From Juglans regia (Eukaryota > Streptophyta > Magnoliopsida > Fagales > Juglandaceae): a stretch of DNA of 64,000 bases. The stretch covers positions 1,426,001 to 1,490,000 of the forward strand of contig NC_049916.1 in assembly GCF_001411555.2 (NCBI RefSeq). The letters run 5' to 3'. Made by a program: the position numbers and the translations under genes. The notes beneath the pieces were generated by a model. It was not told the origin of the DNA. It made no database searches and saw only the letters and a program-made list of their open reading frames with translations. Of the stretch, positions 32,645-42,695 are shown piece by piece. Numbering within the stretch: position 1 is the first letter of the stretch; each line of letters begins with the position of its first letter.

Positions 32645-33124
32645 GTGCCAATATTTGAAAATGAAAGTAAAGAATTGTTGTCTGAGATCACATGTAAGTA
32701 TCTCAAGCAAGTGCAGTACAATCAGAACAACTTCATTGTTCGAGAGAGAAAACCACTAATTGCGATGATTTTCGTAGTGAAAGGAATTGTGTGTACGTGT
32801 ACAAGTAATCATGGCGATGAAAGTAAAACTGAGTCATGTCTTGAGAAATGTGACCTCATTAGCGAACGTGATCAGCTTGTAGAATGGGTGCTGGAATCTC
32901 CCAAACAATCCAACCCTCCCTTATCGACAAGGACTCTCAAATGTCATACAAAAGTTGAAGCATTTTGTCTTATGGCTGGAGACCTCAAGGATATGATGTC
33001 TCACTGCTGGTGGAAATTTAGCAAGTTTAAAAACATCACACAGTTTGACTCGGAACAGCTAAAACATTTTGCAGCTTCATCAATACAAGCAGCATGGCGC
33101 CGCCACGCCATCCATCCTAAATAA
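32645..33124 (+). CDS. CNGC: CNGC gene 1 last exon: cyclic nucleotide domain and IQ tail
   Basis: The acceptor is CATGCAG/GTGCCA and the stop is TAA. It encodes VPIFENESKELLSEI, NNFIVRERKPLIAMIFVVKG, then LEKCDLISERDQLVEWVL in place of the usual phosphate-binding cassette (L..GD.CGEEL..W.L). It continues STRTLKCHTKVEAFCLMAGD and ends SSIQAAWRRHAIHPK, an IQ-like calmodulin site. The cassette lacks the Gly and Cys-Gly residues of the plant consensus, so nucleotide binding is doubtful. The copy-2 version is close but differs in the IQ tail. Confidence 0.9.
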   Translation: MPIFENESKELLSEITCKYLKQVQYNQNNFIVRERKPLIAMIFVVKGIVCTCTSNHGDESKTESCLEKCDLISERDQLVEWVLESPKQSNPPLSTRTLKCHTKVEAFCLMAGDLKDMMSHCWWKFSKFKNITQFDSEQLKHFAASSIQAAWRRHAIHPK

Positions 33125-33757
33125 GAACATACTTGAATGAGGCAATCAAGTATGCCCATGCTGTTGGCTAAGGCCACTGTTGCCGGCCACTGTTGCCGGC
33201 AACTCCCCAAATAATTTAGATAACAGTATCTTTTAATAGTTATTCTAGTTTTAGCAGATGCTCTTGTTATTTATCGAAAGACAACTCATAGTTTGTTTAA
33301 GAGGGCTTGTATTATGTTGTGGATTAATATTGCTCTCACTTTTTTTAAGTCATTAATTAAATTGCTAGTCGCTTGTTTTCAATAGTTTGTTTAAGAGGGG
33401 TTGTATTATGTTGTGGATGTTGTATTTTTATACTTTGAACCATTATCCAATTATAATATAATTGTTAACATAGATGAAAAAGAGTTATATAGCACATGAT
33501 GAATGTTGATGGTTGGATCTTGATCATCATGGTAGTTTTGGTAGTTTTAATTTTTGGCTCAAAGTACAAAATCTCTGATGGCCTAAGGGTACTGCAAGTT
33601 ATATTTATCATTTCAAGAAATGTTATACTCTTATTAAATTTTTTATACGATGTTTTGAGTTCTTTGCATGCAACCTAATTAGAATTAAGTACAGCTTCAA
33701 TGAATAGAAATAAATAAATTAAAGCATCTGCATCTCAAATGTACAAATCATGATCAG
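33125..33757 (+). other. CNGC 3' flank
   Basis: No gene is seen. A local direct repeat of GCCACTGTTGCCGGC lies at 33172-33200. AGTTTGTTTAAGAGGGCTTGTATTATGTTGTGG occurs twice (33289 and about 33382). The flank is repeated after copy 2 (41807-42354) and runs straight into the truncated exon 2 of copy 2. Confidence 0.5.
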
Positions 33758-33916
33758 GTCGGGCGGCTCATAAGGGCCATAACAACCAATGTAATCCAGA
33801 AGGCTCAACAAATCATGAATGCAGAAAGCTACAAGAATATGATGATGATCCAACCCAAAGGTTTTGTAGTGATGAAAGCTAGATTCAATCTCTTTCTTTA
33901 TCTCGTTGCCAATCAT
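33758..33916 (+). pseudogene. CNGC: CNGC copy 2 partial exon 2
   Basis: From an acceptor-like GATCAG/GTCGGG it reads VGRLIRAITTNVIQKAQQ, then NAESYKNMMMIQPKGFVVMK and FNLFLYLVANH. From NAESYK onward it matches gene 1; before that it differs. The start is also where copy 3 starts. Confidence 0.75.
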
Positions 33917-34002
33917 GTATATTAATTTCATGATCAGTTATTATCATCTGGATTTTAGAATTAATTATTGAAATATTAATGGTATATATCTTTGATCTTC
34001 AG

Positions 34003-34291
34003 GTTCTGCATGGGTGCTTTTTGGTACATCTTCTCCATCGAACGAGAGACCACATGCTGGCAGGTGGCCTGTAAGAATGATACTAGATATACCATTAAAA
34101 CTTCTTTTAACTGTGGTGATTCTAGCAATTACACATTTTTAAATAATTTTTTCTCTTTAGAAAAAAAACTAGATACCACTCTCTTTTGATTTTGGAATAT
34201 TCCAAGAAGCCCGTCAATCTGGTATGTTGGAGTCCATGGATTTTCTGCAAAAGACCATGTTCTGTTTTTGGTGGGGATTGCAAAATTTGAG
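34003..34291 (+). pseudogene. CNGC: CNGC copy 2 exon 3 (frameshifted)
   Basis: It encodes MGAFWYIFSIERETTCWQVA, the turret (TSFNCGDSSNYTFLNN) and a pore helix with WWGLQNL. Compared with gene 1, bases are lost near 34180 (CTCTCTTTTGAT versus CTCTCAGCTTTGAT), which shifts the frame and creates a stop. Confidence 0.85.
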
Positions 34292-34349
34292 GTTCATGCA
34301 TGTTACACTTTTTTTTTCCTTTTTTTCTTTCTTTTTTTATTGAGATACA

Positions 34350-34901
34350 TGTAAGAAAAATAAACAGAGGAAAATAGGAAAGACTGGAAGTGTTTGAACT
34401 GTTTGAACTGAGTCATCGCATGCTCTAACACCCCTGCAAACTGATGGGGAGTTTACGAACCATGATGAGTTTGGACCTCAAAAATTGAAATCGAGTTGTT
34501 GTTTGTCCTTTTGTAAATATATCCGCTAATTGGTCCTTTGTTGAGATATGCTTAACAAAAATATCTTTATTAACTACCTTTTCTCTAATGAAATGATAGT
34601 AAATTTCCATATGTTTGGTTCTAGCATGAAAGACAGGATTTGAGGCTAATGCCAATGCTCCAATGTTGTCACACCAGATAATTGGAGGCAAGTAAAGATA
34701 TAGTTGGAACTCCTTTATTAACATTCTGATCCAATAAGCTTCGACTATAGCTAAAGCCATGCTTCAATATTCTGCTCCTGTGCTTGAATGTGAGACAATA
34801 CATTGTTTCTTGGCGCACCATGATATTAAATTTTTCCTGAGAAAAATACTGAATCCACTTGTGCTTCTTCGGTCATCTGGGTTACAAGCCCAATCCGAGT
34901 T
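34350..34901 (-). mobile_element. copia remnant (same insertion as element 5), truncated
   Basis: A short 81-bp 3' LTR (34350-34430) follows ATACA (34345-34349). Next to it, 34760-34425 on the minus strand encodes the copia RNase H end (ALAIVEAYWIRMLIKEF, IGALALASNPVFHARTKHME, KDQLADIFTKG). It matches element 5 at 59284 onward in LTR form, target word and position in the CNGC intron. It stops at 34901 (CCGAGTT), where unrelated DNA begins. Confidence 0.85.
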
Positions 34902-36664
34902 TGTAATACGCGGGCTCTAAGCCTAGTTTCTGTTGAAGCCAGCCCAATTGCACGAAGCCCGTCCCATGGTGATCACTTGAAGGGAGACTCAAACGACGTC
35001 GTTTCGTGAGTGTTTTTCTTCCCCTTTCTGCTGTACTATTTCTCTTCTCCGTGAGTTTCTGCTTTCTTTTGCGTTGCAGTTCCGCAAACCTCCCATTCCG
35101 TGGGTCTCTTCCCACGTTCCTTCGGTTATGTTTTCAGTTTTTCACACAGAAATTTCCCTCACTACATTTTGAACTACTCCTCTTGTGCAAATTCCATATA
35201 GTCCTTTGCGAGTGCTGCGAGTTCTTCCGTGGGTCATCGAACCTCATCGTTGTTGGCTAGTTTTCGCAACGGTGAGCCATCTCTTTCTTTTTCCCTCTCT
35301 CTCTGTTTTCCCTTTGCTTCACAGACGTTTTCATGAGTTTTCTTTGAGTTTTTGGCACGGTGCAGCAACTTCGTGGGTCTCTAAATCTTGTGCCATTGTC
35401 GAGTTTCCTCTCTGAAGTTTTTCTTTTCGGTAATCATCCCTCCCATTCACTGATCTCACTTCTAAATTTTTACTTTTATTCCCTGATTTTTGTACACATA
35501 CAGACCTTCTTGTACGTTATTTTCTTCGGCTTATTTTCGCACACTCTCTTTGTTTCAGTTCACTATGCACACACTCATTTTAATTTTCCTCTCGTCTTCA
35601 CAGAGTTTTTTTTTTTTCTCGTTAGAGCAGTGCCCCCTTGTGTTTGTCAGTTGTTGTTATAGAGTCCAACGCTGGTAAACTTCGTTACTCTCTCCTTTTG
35701 TTCTTTTTAAGTTTAATTATTTTGATTATTTATGCTAAGGTGTGGTGCTTTGGGTTGCTGTGTGTGGCGTATAGAAGTGTTTGAGGGATGCTCGGGGTGG
35801 TTTATGGATTGTGTGTGCAACGGGTGTTTTGAGATGGCTGTATTGGGTATTTTTTTTATTAGTGGCGCAGGTACCCAAGTCTTGAATTGTTGAATGACTA
35901 AAATATATGATGCTTGCGCTGAAGTTTTTATTTGAAGGTTAGAGTTGACGTATGGTTTGTGTTATGTTTTAAGCATTGGAGTTGTTGTTGTTGGTTTTGG
36001 AAATTTTTATGGTTGGTTTGGTGTTAATAAAAGGTGGCTGTTTTGGGGTTTAAATGCAAATGGTTTGAGGAGGGTACTGTCCGGGTTTAATGTTATGATA
36101 GTTATTGAGTTAAGAATAGGCTGTTTTGGTTTATTACTCAATAAATAGTAGCTTACTGGATTGGTTTAATAAATGTTGGGTATATGTTTTGTTTAGGTGG
36201 TGTCACTACTAGAGTTCCGACTCAAGGTGTTGATAATACACGGAAGTCAGGTAAGCGGGATTCATATACTAGTTTTACATAAAAGAAATGAAATGAGGTT
36301 GTCTTTGAAATAAACATGTTTATTTTTAAAAGAAATTTGAAAACAACCTCAGATGTTTATTTTGCATATGCACAAATTCTATATCAGAGAAAGTATTTTC
36401 TGTCATGATTGGTGTAGACATGAGCCAATTTTGTACATTTTGTTTCTGAACTATGCAAAAGAGCGAATATAAAAAATCTAAAAGTTTTTGTTATGAATAA
36501 ATGAAAATATTTTAATTTTGTTTATTTCAAACATGTGAAATGATCTGAAACTATTCAGTACTTTGTTTTTATATGATATGTCATCTAAAAACATTGGCAT
36601 GAAGTTCTGATTCTATATATGAATGTGATCTGATTCCGATGATATCTGTTTTGTTTTTTGTTAA
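34902..36664. repeat. Unclassified repeat DNA, LTR-like
   Basis: CAAACGACGTCGTTTCG near 34991 is a palindromic word common in plant promoters and LTRs. Long C/T-rich leader-like DNA follows (35270-35680), then GT-rich sequence. ORFs here are short and overlapping, with no recognised domain. Around 36200-36300 a conserved-looking segment (GTAAGCGGGATTCATATACT) resembles gypsy LTR text. It is probably a truncated gypsy element end. Confidence 0.35.
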
Positions 36665-36969
36665 GGCCCAGCCAAGGGTATAATGGTGGTTTATAACCCT
36701 ACCACGGGGGTGAAACATGGTATACGGCCTAGCCACAGGTATAATGGTCGTTTATAATCCTACCACGGTGGTGAAACATGGTATACGGCCCAGCCACGAG
36801 TATAATGGTGGTTTATAACCCTACCACGGGGGTGAAACATGGAATACGACCCAGCCACAGGTATAATGGTGGTTTATAACCCTACCACGGGGGTGAAACA
36901 TGATATACGACTCAGCCACTGGTATAATGGTGTTTTATAACCCTATCACAGGGGTAAAACATGGTATTT
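36665..36969 (+). repeat. 61-bp minisatellite, five copies
   Basis: Five units start at 36665, 36726, 36787, 36848 and 36909, exactly 61 bp apart. Each has the form GGCCCAGCCA..GGTATAATGGTGG, TTTATAACCCTACCACGGGG and GTGAAACATGGTATAC. Units vary by a few bases each; the fifth is the most diverged. Confidence 0.95.
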
Positions 36970-37585
36970 ATCCCCATGTGATGCTAAGAGATGATATGAT
37001 TATAATGTTTCAGTTTGGATATGCCAATGGATTTTTCTTTTTGAGAAATAAGTTTGTCTCTTTTGAAATTTTGCTCTCGTGTTTTTGTAGGGGAAAATTC
37101 AAGGGAGGTAGAGTCAATGATAGGTAGGATCGAGGAGGTTGAAGAAGAATCCATTTTCTCCAACCTTAGTGGTAGTTTGATACCATGTAAAGAAAATACA
37201 ATGTGACATTTTACAGCTAAGATGACAACGAGACAGAGCTATACATGGAAAGAAAACTAGCTATACATGCAAGTAAACTATACATGGAAGTAAAAATAGT
37301 TGGTGCTAACGATTATTATAGAATATGCAAGAATCTCGTAAAGGAGGAAATCTCAGCAATAACAGCAATGATAATCTTTACAAATGTTACACTAATTGAA
37401 GAGGTGTTTTCCAGTGTTGAAGTTACTGTCATCAAATCCTTGTTATTCTTTGTAATAGTCCAGACAAGTTGATATGGGGAGGTGCACCGTCAATGGTTTA
37501 GTTCTTTGTTAAAAGTTCTTGCCATTTGCAAAAAGAAATCATAGATCGACTTAAAGGGCAGCCTTTTAGAACCAGTCACCAGAAG
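36970..37585. other. Unclassified DNA between minisatellite and LINE
   Basis: No gene is seen. Near 37180 TTTGATACCATG resembles an antisense copia primer site, and the following AT-rich 300 bp may be LTR debris. ATACATGGAAGTAAA-like words repeat at 37235-37290. Confidence 0.35.
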
Positions 37586-38341
37586 GAAATTTGGACAAGA
37601 ATATGATAGCTAAAAATCCCAAATACTGCAAGAGTGTATTGGTGGAGAGAGAGCATGCCTTGAAGCACTTTCCACCAACCTGAATCTTTTCAAGAAGAAA
37701 GAAGTTGAATCTCCAACTTATCCAATCTATTTAGAGGAAGAAGAATCAGTTATACATGCTCTATGGGAATGTACTGCAGCAAAAGATGTTTGGGGTCTAT
37801 GTTCAAATAAAAAGTGAGTAGAATTACAAAAGACAGTTTTTTGGAAATTTTTGCAACCAAGTATGATTTGTTTGAGGAGCAGCCAGAAGAAATTGTAGTA
37901 GTTGCAAGGAGGTACTATGGTTGAGAAGAAATGAATTTGTATTTAGAGCCAACTTCACCCACCTGAATTTTGTGATGCAGCAATCTAGACAGCTCTTGCT
38001 AGCCTTTAAGGAAGTGCACAAAGATAAAGATAGTAAGAAAAATTATCTTAGAAGGTGATGCTCTTCAAGTTGTTCAAAGCATTACAAAGACAGAGGTCCT
38101 TTAGAATAGCATAGCTAGGAATACTGATCCTCAATTATATTAAACAAACAATATTATATTTTGATTGTTGGTCAATCCAACATATTAGAAGGGAGGCAAA
38201 TGTTGTGGCTCATATGTTAGCAAATAACGCTTCAGAAATTTCGGGTGAATGCCATTGACATGGAGGATAGTCCTTGTATTATTTCCCTCATTCAATGGAG
38301 GTTATCAATTAAACTATTTTGTTCTAAAAAAAAAAAAAAAA
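37586..38341 (+). pseudogene. LINE (L1-type) 3' end with poly(A)
   Basis: The decayed C-terminal part of LINE ORF2: LKIPNTARVYWWRES, the zinc-binding region (PTYPIYLEEEESVIHALWEC), RNase H (IVRKIILEGDALQVVQSITK) and HIRREANVVAHMLANNAS. It ends in an A-run at 38326-38341. Several frameshifts and stops are present. The A-run marks the insertion's 3' end; CACTA-like DNA starts within 10 bases of it. Confidence 0.75.
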
Positions 38342-38346
38342 CAACA

Positions 38347-39469
38347 GACGCTACAACAAAATTGATTTTTTGGAATTATTTAGGGAGGAAATCAATTTCG
38401 TCCCAAAATTTAAACAAAACATTTTGTTTAAATTAAATTAAATTTTGTCCCAAAAAATTGATGACTTTACAAAATCGTTCAAATGTCAAAATATCCATTC
38501 GAACAGTATTTTATGTGACGAATTAAAGCGTCTCAAAAATTTTTTTCCGTTCGAATAGAAAAAATACGTTTGAACAGAAAAATCTTTGTGGGAAGTAATT
38601 TATTATGCCAGGAAAAGTTTAAAACCGTTCGAACGATAATTATTTTTGTTCGAACCGAAAATAATTGGTGGCAAAACCTGGTGGGAAGGTTTCTAAACTG
38701 TTCGAACGGAATATATTTAGTTTGAACATATTCAAGCACCACATTTATACATTCGAACGTATAATATTAATCTTGATACATAACTCAAAATACAATATAT
38801 ATATATATATATATACATATCATATATACAAATTCATTAATTAATTTTATGTAATTAATTTAAAAATATTTTAATGATTTCTTTTATGTTAAATAAGATT
38901 TTTAGTTAAATAAATATTATTATCCATACACCACATAATATAAATCAATAATTATTCTAGAAAAGATAAAATATTTAATTTACAACTAAAGTAAATTATC
39001 AAAACACCATATATAGTGTTCATAACTATAACAAAAAAATATATAAATAAAAAATAGAAAATACTGTGATGCGAGATCTCTGCACACATCCTCGACTGCA
39101 GCTAATTGTCTCTCTATCTATGCCAGTCGAGTACTAAGCATGACCTGAGTCGTATTATTGGCATTAATCTTTGTACATAACTCATTAACCTCTGTACGTA
39201 ACTCAGAGATGCTAGTCATAATCTCTGTACGCAACTCAGTCATGGCAGTATGCACTGCATCGATCACCGCTGATATGTGTATGCCGATCTCAACAAGCAG
39301 TATGTCGGCCATCTCCTCGCGAGTAGATGTGCGTGATGCCTCGGCTTGTGTAGATGTCTCACCAGCCGATACTCCAGTATCTCTCGGCTGTGCATCTCTC
39401 TGAATATCAGCCCTGTCTTCAAGAACAGGTCCATGAAAATGAAATCTTGACTATCCCGTGCTCCCTGTC
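38347..39469 (-). mobile_element. Truncated CACTA-like element with TTCGAA subterminal repeats
   Basis: It starts CGCTACAACAAAATT, one base off a CACTACAACAAAA-type CACTA terminus. Between 38465 and 38760 about eight copies of a palindromic word near CGTTCGAACGG (variants ATTCGAAC, GTTCGAAT, GTTTGAAC) sit in both orientations. This is typical of transposase-binding subterminal repeats. Near 39312-39118 a minus-strand frame encodes a helical peptide with repeated TELRTEI/SELRTEV, perhaps the tail of a TNPA-like protein. The other end is lost where it meets CNGC exon 4. Confidence 0.55.
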
Positions 39470-39501
39470 TTCTGTTTTTATACTTCATCGGAAATCTGCA
39501 G
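39470..39501 (+). pseudogene. CNGC: CNGC copy 2 exon 4 tail
   Basis: CTTCTGTTTTTATACTTCAT to CTGCAG matches the end of gene 1 exon 4 (FLYFIGNLQ), followed by the same donor and intron. The filter-coding part is gone. Confidence 0.8.
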
Positions 39502-39988
39502 GTTGGTGTTTATTAATTATTTCCATTATTATTTATGTACTGTGTATATGAATATGTTAGAATTTTAATTATGATCTTCACCTATCTATTGGTATCGGGC
39601 TATCATCAGCTCAAGCATTTTTTTGAGATAGTGGTGATTTAAGTACTAGCTGATTAGAGGTCTTGATATTTAATGTGAATCATTACTTCAAATCTCACTC
39701 TCATTTAATTGAATAAAATTTATCTATATGTTAGGCCTACCTATTAAAGTAGTCTGCTCACATCATGTGAAGGTATAAATTAAATGATTAGATTCCCATA
39801 TATGATATATATTTTTTAATTTGTTATATAAGTTGTTTCTTTGGTTATTATTAATTAACAGATGCAGGGTAGTCAATTATATATAGGGGTATTGTAAGAA
39901 TATTATATAATGGACTTGATAACTTAATTTAGATGTAATATTTTATTTTAATTAGAAACTGATCAACTTAACTCATGTGATGTGACAG

Positions 39989-40261
39989 GTGTACAAGCAG
40001 TGGGAGGCATCTAACGAGTTAGAGGAGATCACGTCTAAGTGGTCGAAAATCATACAGACTAATAAATTACGTAGCATCGAGGGTTGGATAAGCACAATTG
40101 GGCTACCTGACGAGTTAAAACACGAAATCATAAGCCATGTGAGACCAATAGTACTGGAAGATCAAAAGAAACATTTTGATACAGAGAATCCATTAGCTCA
40201 TCTTCCCACACCACTTGGAACATTGATTAAGCTCCATCGCTGCTTAACCCTGCTAAGGACA
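39989..40261 (+). pseudogene. CNGC: CNGC copy 2 exon 5 (C-linker)
   Basis: It encodes VYKQWEASNELEEITSKWSK to HRCLTLLRT, open throughout. It has a few replacements and one extra residue relative to gene 1. Splice borders are conserved. Confidence 0.85.
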
Positions 40262-40422
40262 GTGAGTTTCGATACCCCCCCGCCCCCCATGCATCTTTTT
40301 ATGCTTGACCAAACAAATCATTCAAGTGAAAATTTCAGTTATTTTTTCATAAAAAAATCTTCAAAATTAATTGAGTGGATAGTAAGATCGAGGTAGTGGT
40401 TTAGTTATAACTTCGTTGTTAC

Positions 40423-41140
40423 TCATCGCAATATTCAATGTTTCAAACACCATTCAAATACAATTAATATTTTTCAATTTTAAATTTACAAAATCTTCAT
40501 TTAACCATTACCTATGATTACAAATTTCTCAAACTTTCAAACAAAACACATAAAATAATAACTTTTTCAAATTCTAAAACAAAAATTATATTTTAACCCT
40601 TGTTTAACTTTATAATTTTCTTATTCAAGCTTTTATTCTCTGATTTCTCAAAATCTCATAAAAATCTTAACTCAAATTATATTTCACTACTATTCATAAA
40701 TTATATTACTATTATGCACAGATTTCTCATCTCATATGTATAACCAAACGAGGCCAACTTCTTATATGAAATATTTTAATTGATTTTTCATTTTAAGTAG
40801 TTGACTTATAAAACACTTGGGGATGCTTGGGGAGTGAGATAAGATGAGAATTTTATGAATAATAGTAAGATAGTTTGTGAATAGTAGTGAGAGAGCAAGA
40901 AAAAGTTGAATAAAAAATATTTTAAAGTTAAAATATTGTTAGAATATTATTTTTATTTTGAGATTTGAAAAAGTTCAATTGTTTTTTATTTTTTGTTTGA
41001 AAGTTTGAAAATTTTGTAATGATTATTTTGAAAAAGTTGTAATAATTAGTTTGAAAGTATTTGTGTTTGAGTGATGTTTAGAAATGAAATGAGATGAGAT
41101 GTAATGAGATGAAAACTACTTCTAAACATCCCCTAGTTAA
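40423..41140. mobile_element. Inverted MITE pair in CNGC copy 2 intron 5
   Basis: The same two MITEs as in gene 1 lie at the same intron positions: minus-oriented about 40423-40757 and plus-oriented about 40817-41140, with small indels. The MITE insertions therefore predate the CNGC duplication. Confidence 0.7.
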
Positions 41141-41314
41141 GCGTACCACATGATAAGTATGGTTTTTCAATTTTGCATGAAGTCTATTTTAGCATTGACC
41201 TCATCATGTTTAATTTGAAAAGAGTACTATGCATGCACCGATGTCCATCTCGTAGAAGTTGGTATATATTATGATCTCATTAATTAATCTTGTCAATTGT
41301 TTGTGAACATGCAG

Positions 41315-41806
41315 GTGCCAATATTTGAAACCGAAAGTAAAGAATTGTTGTCTGAGATCACATGTAAGTATCTCAAGCAAGTGCAGTACAATCAGAACAA
41401 CTTCATTGTTCGAGAGAGAAAACCACTAAATGCGATGATTTTCGTAGTGAAAGGAATTGTGTGTACGTGTACAAGTAATCATGGCGATAAAAGTAAAATT
41501 GAGTCATGTCTTGAGAAATGTGACCTCATTAGAGAACATGATCAGCTTGTAGAATGGGTGCTGGAATCTCCCAGACAATCCAACCCTCCCTTATCGACAA
41601 GGACTCTCAAATGTCATACAAAAGTTGAAGCATTTTGTCTTATGGTTGGAGACCTCAAGGATATGATGTCTCAATGCTGGTGGAAATTTAGCAAGTTTAA
41701 AAACATCACACAGTTTGACTCGAAACAGCTGAAACATTTTGCAGCTTCATCCATCCAAGCAGCGTGGTGCTACCAATCCATCCATCCCAAACAAGAATGT
41801 ACTTGA
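41315..41806 (+). pseudogene. CNGC: CNGC copy 2 last exon
   Basis: A cyclic nucleotide domain close to gene 1 (VPIFETESKELLSEI.., LEKCDLIREHDQLVEWVL). The IQ-like tail differs: gene 1 AAWRRHAIHPK is replaced by AAWCYQSIHPKQECT, losing the Arg pair of the calmodulin site. The frame is open to TGA. Confidence 0.85.
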
Positions 41807-42354
41807 ATAAGGATACAAAGTTTGCCATGCAATTGGCTAAGGCCACTGCTGCCGGCAGCTCCCCAAATAATTTAGATAACAATATCTTTTAATAGTTAAT
41901 CTAGTTTTAGCAGATGCTCTTGCATGTTATTTATCGAAAGACAACTTATAGTTTGTTTAAAAGGGCTTGTATTATGTTGTGGATTAATATTGCACTCACT
42001 TTTTTTAAGTCATTAATTAAATTGCTAGCAAGTTGCTTGATTTCAATAGTTTGTTTAAGAGGGCTTGTATTATGTTGTGGATGTTTTATTTTTATACTTT
42101 GAACCATTATCCAATTATAATATAATTGTTAACATAGATGAAAAAGAGTTATATAGCACATGATGAATGTTGATGGTCGGATCTTGATCATCATGGTAGT
42201 TTTGGTAGTTTTATTTTTTGGCTCAAAGTACAAAATCTCTGATGGCCCAAGGGTGCAAGTTATATTTATCATTTCAAGAAATGTTATATTCTTATTATAT
42301 TTTTTATACAATGTTTTGAGTTCTTTGCATGCAACCTAATTAGAATTAAGTACA
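41807..42354 (+). other. CNGC copy 2 3' flank
   Basis: A close copy of 33125-33710, without genes. It ends TACAGCTTC at the copia element 4 insertion and resumes at 47529 (GCTTCAATGAATATA), leading into copy 3. Confidence 0.7.
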
Positions 42355-42359
42355 GCTTC

Positions 42360-42695
42360 TGTAAAATCTGTAACTTCAAGATTGAGAAGAACAGAGAACT
42401 TGAAATGTAAACTAAAAATTGAGAACAAAAATTCAATGTGAATTTATTATTCTGCAGAAATTGCATGCATAATACTTTTACAACCTTTCTATTTATAGAC
42501 ACGTATACTAACTAACTTCACTTTACAGAAACAAAAGATATTCACTTAACATTCTAACTAATTATCACATTTGCATTTGGATTTAATTTCACTATTATTT
42601 GGAATTATCTCATTTTGCAATCTGACTTCACTTTTCTGTTTAGCTTCTTTTGACTTCAACTCCAAAGCTTCAATATGAGTTTGTATATTCCAACA
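42360..42695 (-). repeat. 3' LTR of copia element 4
   Basis: 336 bp, bounded by TG and CA. It is followed on its inner side by the C-run 42696-42702, which is the minus-strand polypurine tract (CTTGAGGGGGGG). Confidence 0.95.

Larger units (their letters stand above)
23395..33124 (+). pseudogene. CNGC: CNGC cation channel gene 1, split by a copia insertion in exon 3
   Basis: This encodes a plant cyclic nucleotide-gated channel, a plasma-membrane, calmodulin-regulated cation channel. Exons with GT/AG borders are 24135-24534, 24636-24938, 25034-25112 plus 30565-30781, 31074-31185, 31306-31575 and 32645-33124. A short first exon at 23395 is possible. The protein has S1-S4, a pore ending WWGLRNL, the SSLGQNL filter formed across the exon 3/4 splice, S6, C-linker, cyclic nucleotide domain and an IQ-like tail. 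The S2-S3 linker is shorter than in usual CNGCs. The Tork element interrupts exon 3; otherwise the frame is open. Orientation matches the two truncated copies downstream. Confidence 0.85.
33758..41806 (+). pseudogene. CNGC: CNGC copy 2, 5'-truncated and split by repeats
   Basis: This tandem copy lacks S1-S4. It starts with a partial exon 2 (33758-33916), then exon 3 (34003-34291) with a frameshift near 34180. A 5.2-kb block of foreign repeats follows (34350-39469). It ends with the tail of exon 4 (39470-39501), exon 5 (39989-40261) and the last exon (41315-41806). Exon 3 reads WWGLQNL in place of WWGLRNL. It cannot encode a channel. Exons 5 and 6 stay open, which suggests the decay is not very old. 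Confidence 0.85.

Noticed and set aside
35006..35678. Several overlapping 60-100-aa ORFs, some hydrophobic
   Set aside because: They come from C/T-rich DNA (Phe/Leu/Ser runs) and overlap in different frames, with no start context or homology.
36665..36969. Possible CRISPR-like array of regular repeats
   Set aside because: Units are contiguous with no unique spacers, and the context is a plant nuclear genome.
37175..37190. Antisense primer-binding site (TTTGATACCATG) marking another LTR element
   Set aside because: The match to the initiator tRNA site is short, and no LTR pair or gag lies next to it.
39118..39488. Minus-strand ORFs as a possible independent gene
   Set aside because: They are adjacent to CACTA-type subterminal repeats and cut off at the CNGC junction. 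They are best seen as a fragment of that element's own protein; the TNPA link is only suggested by the coiled coil.
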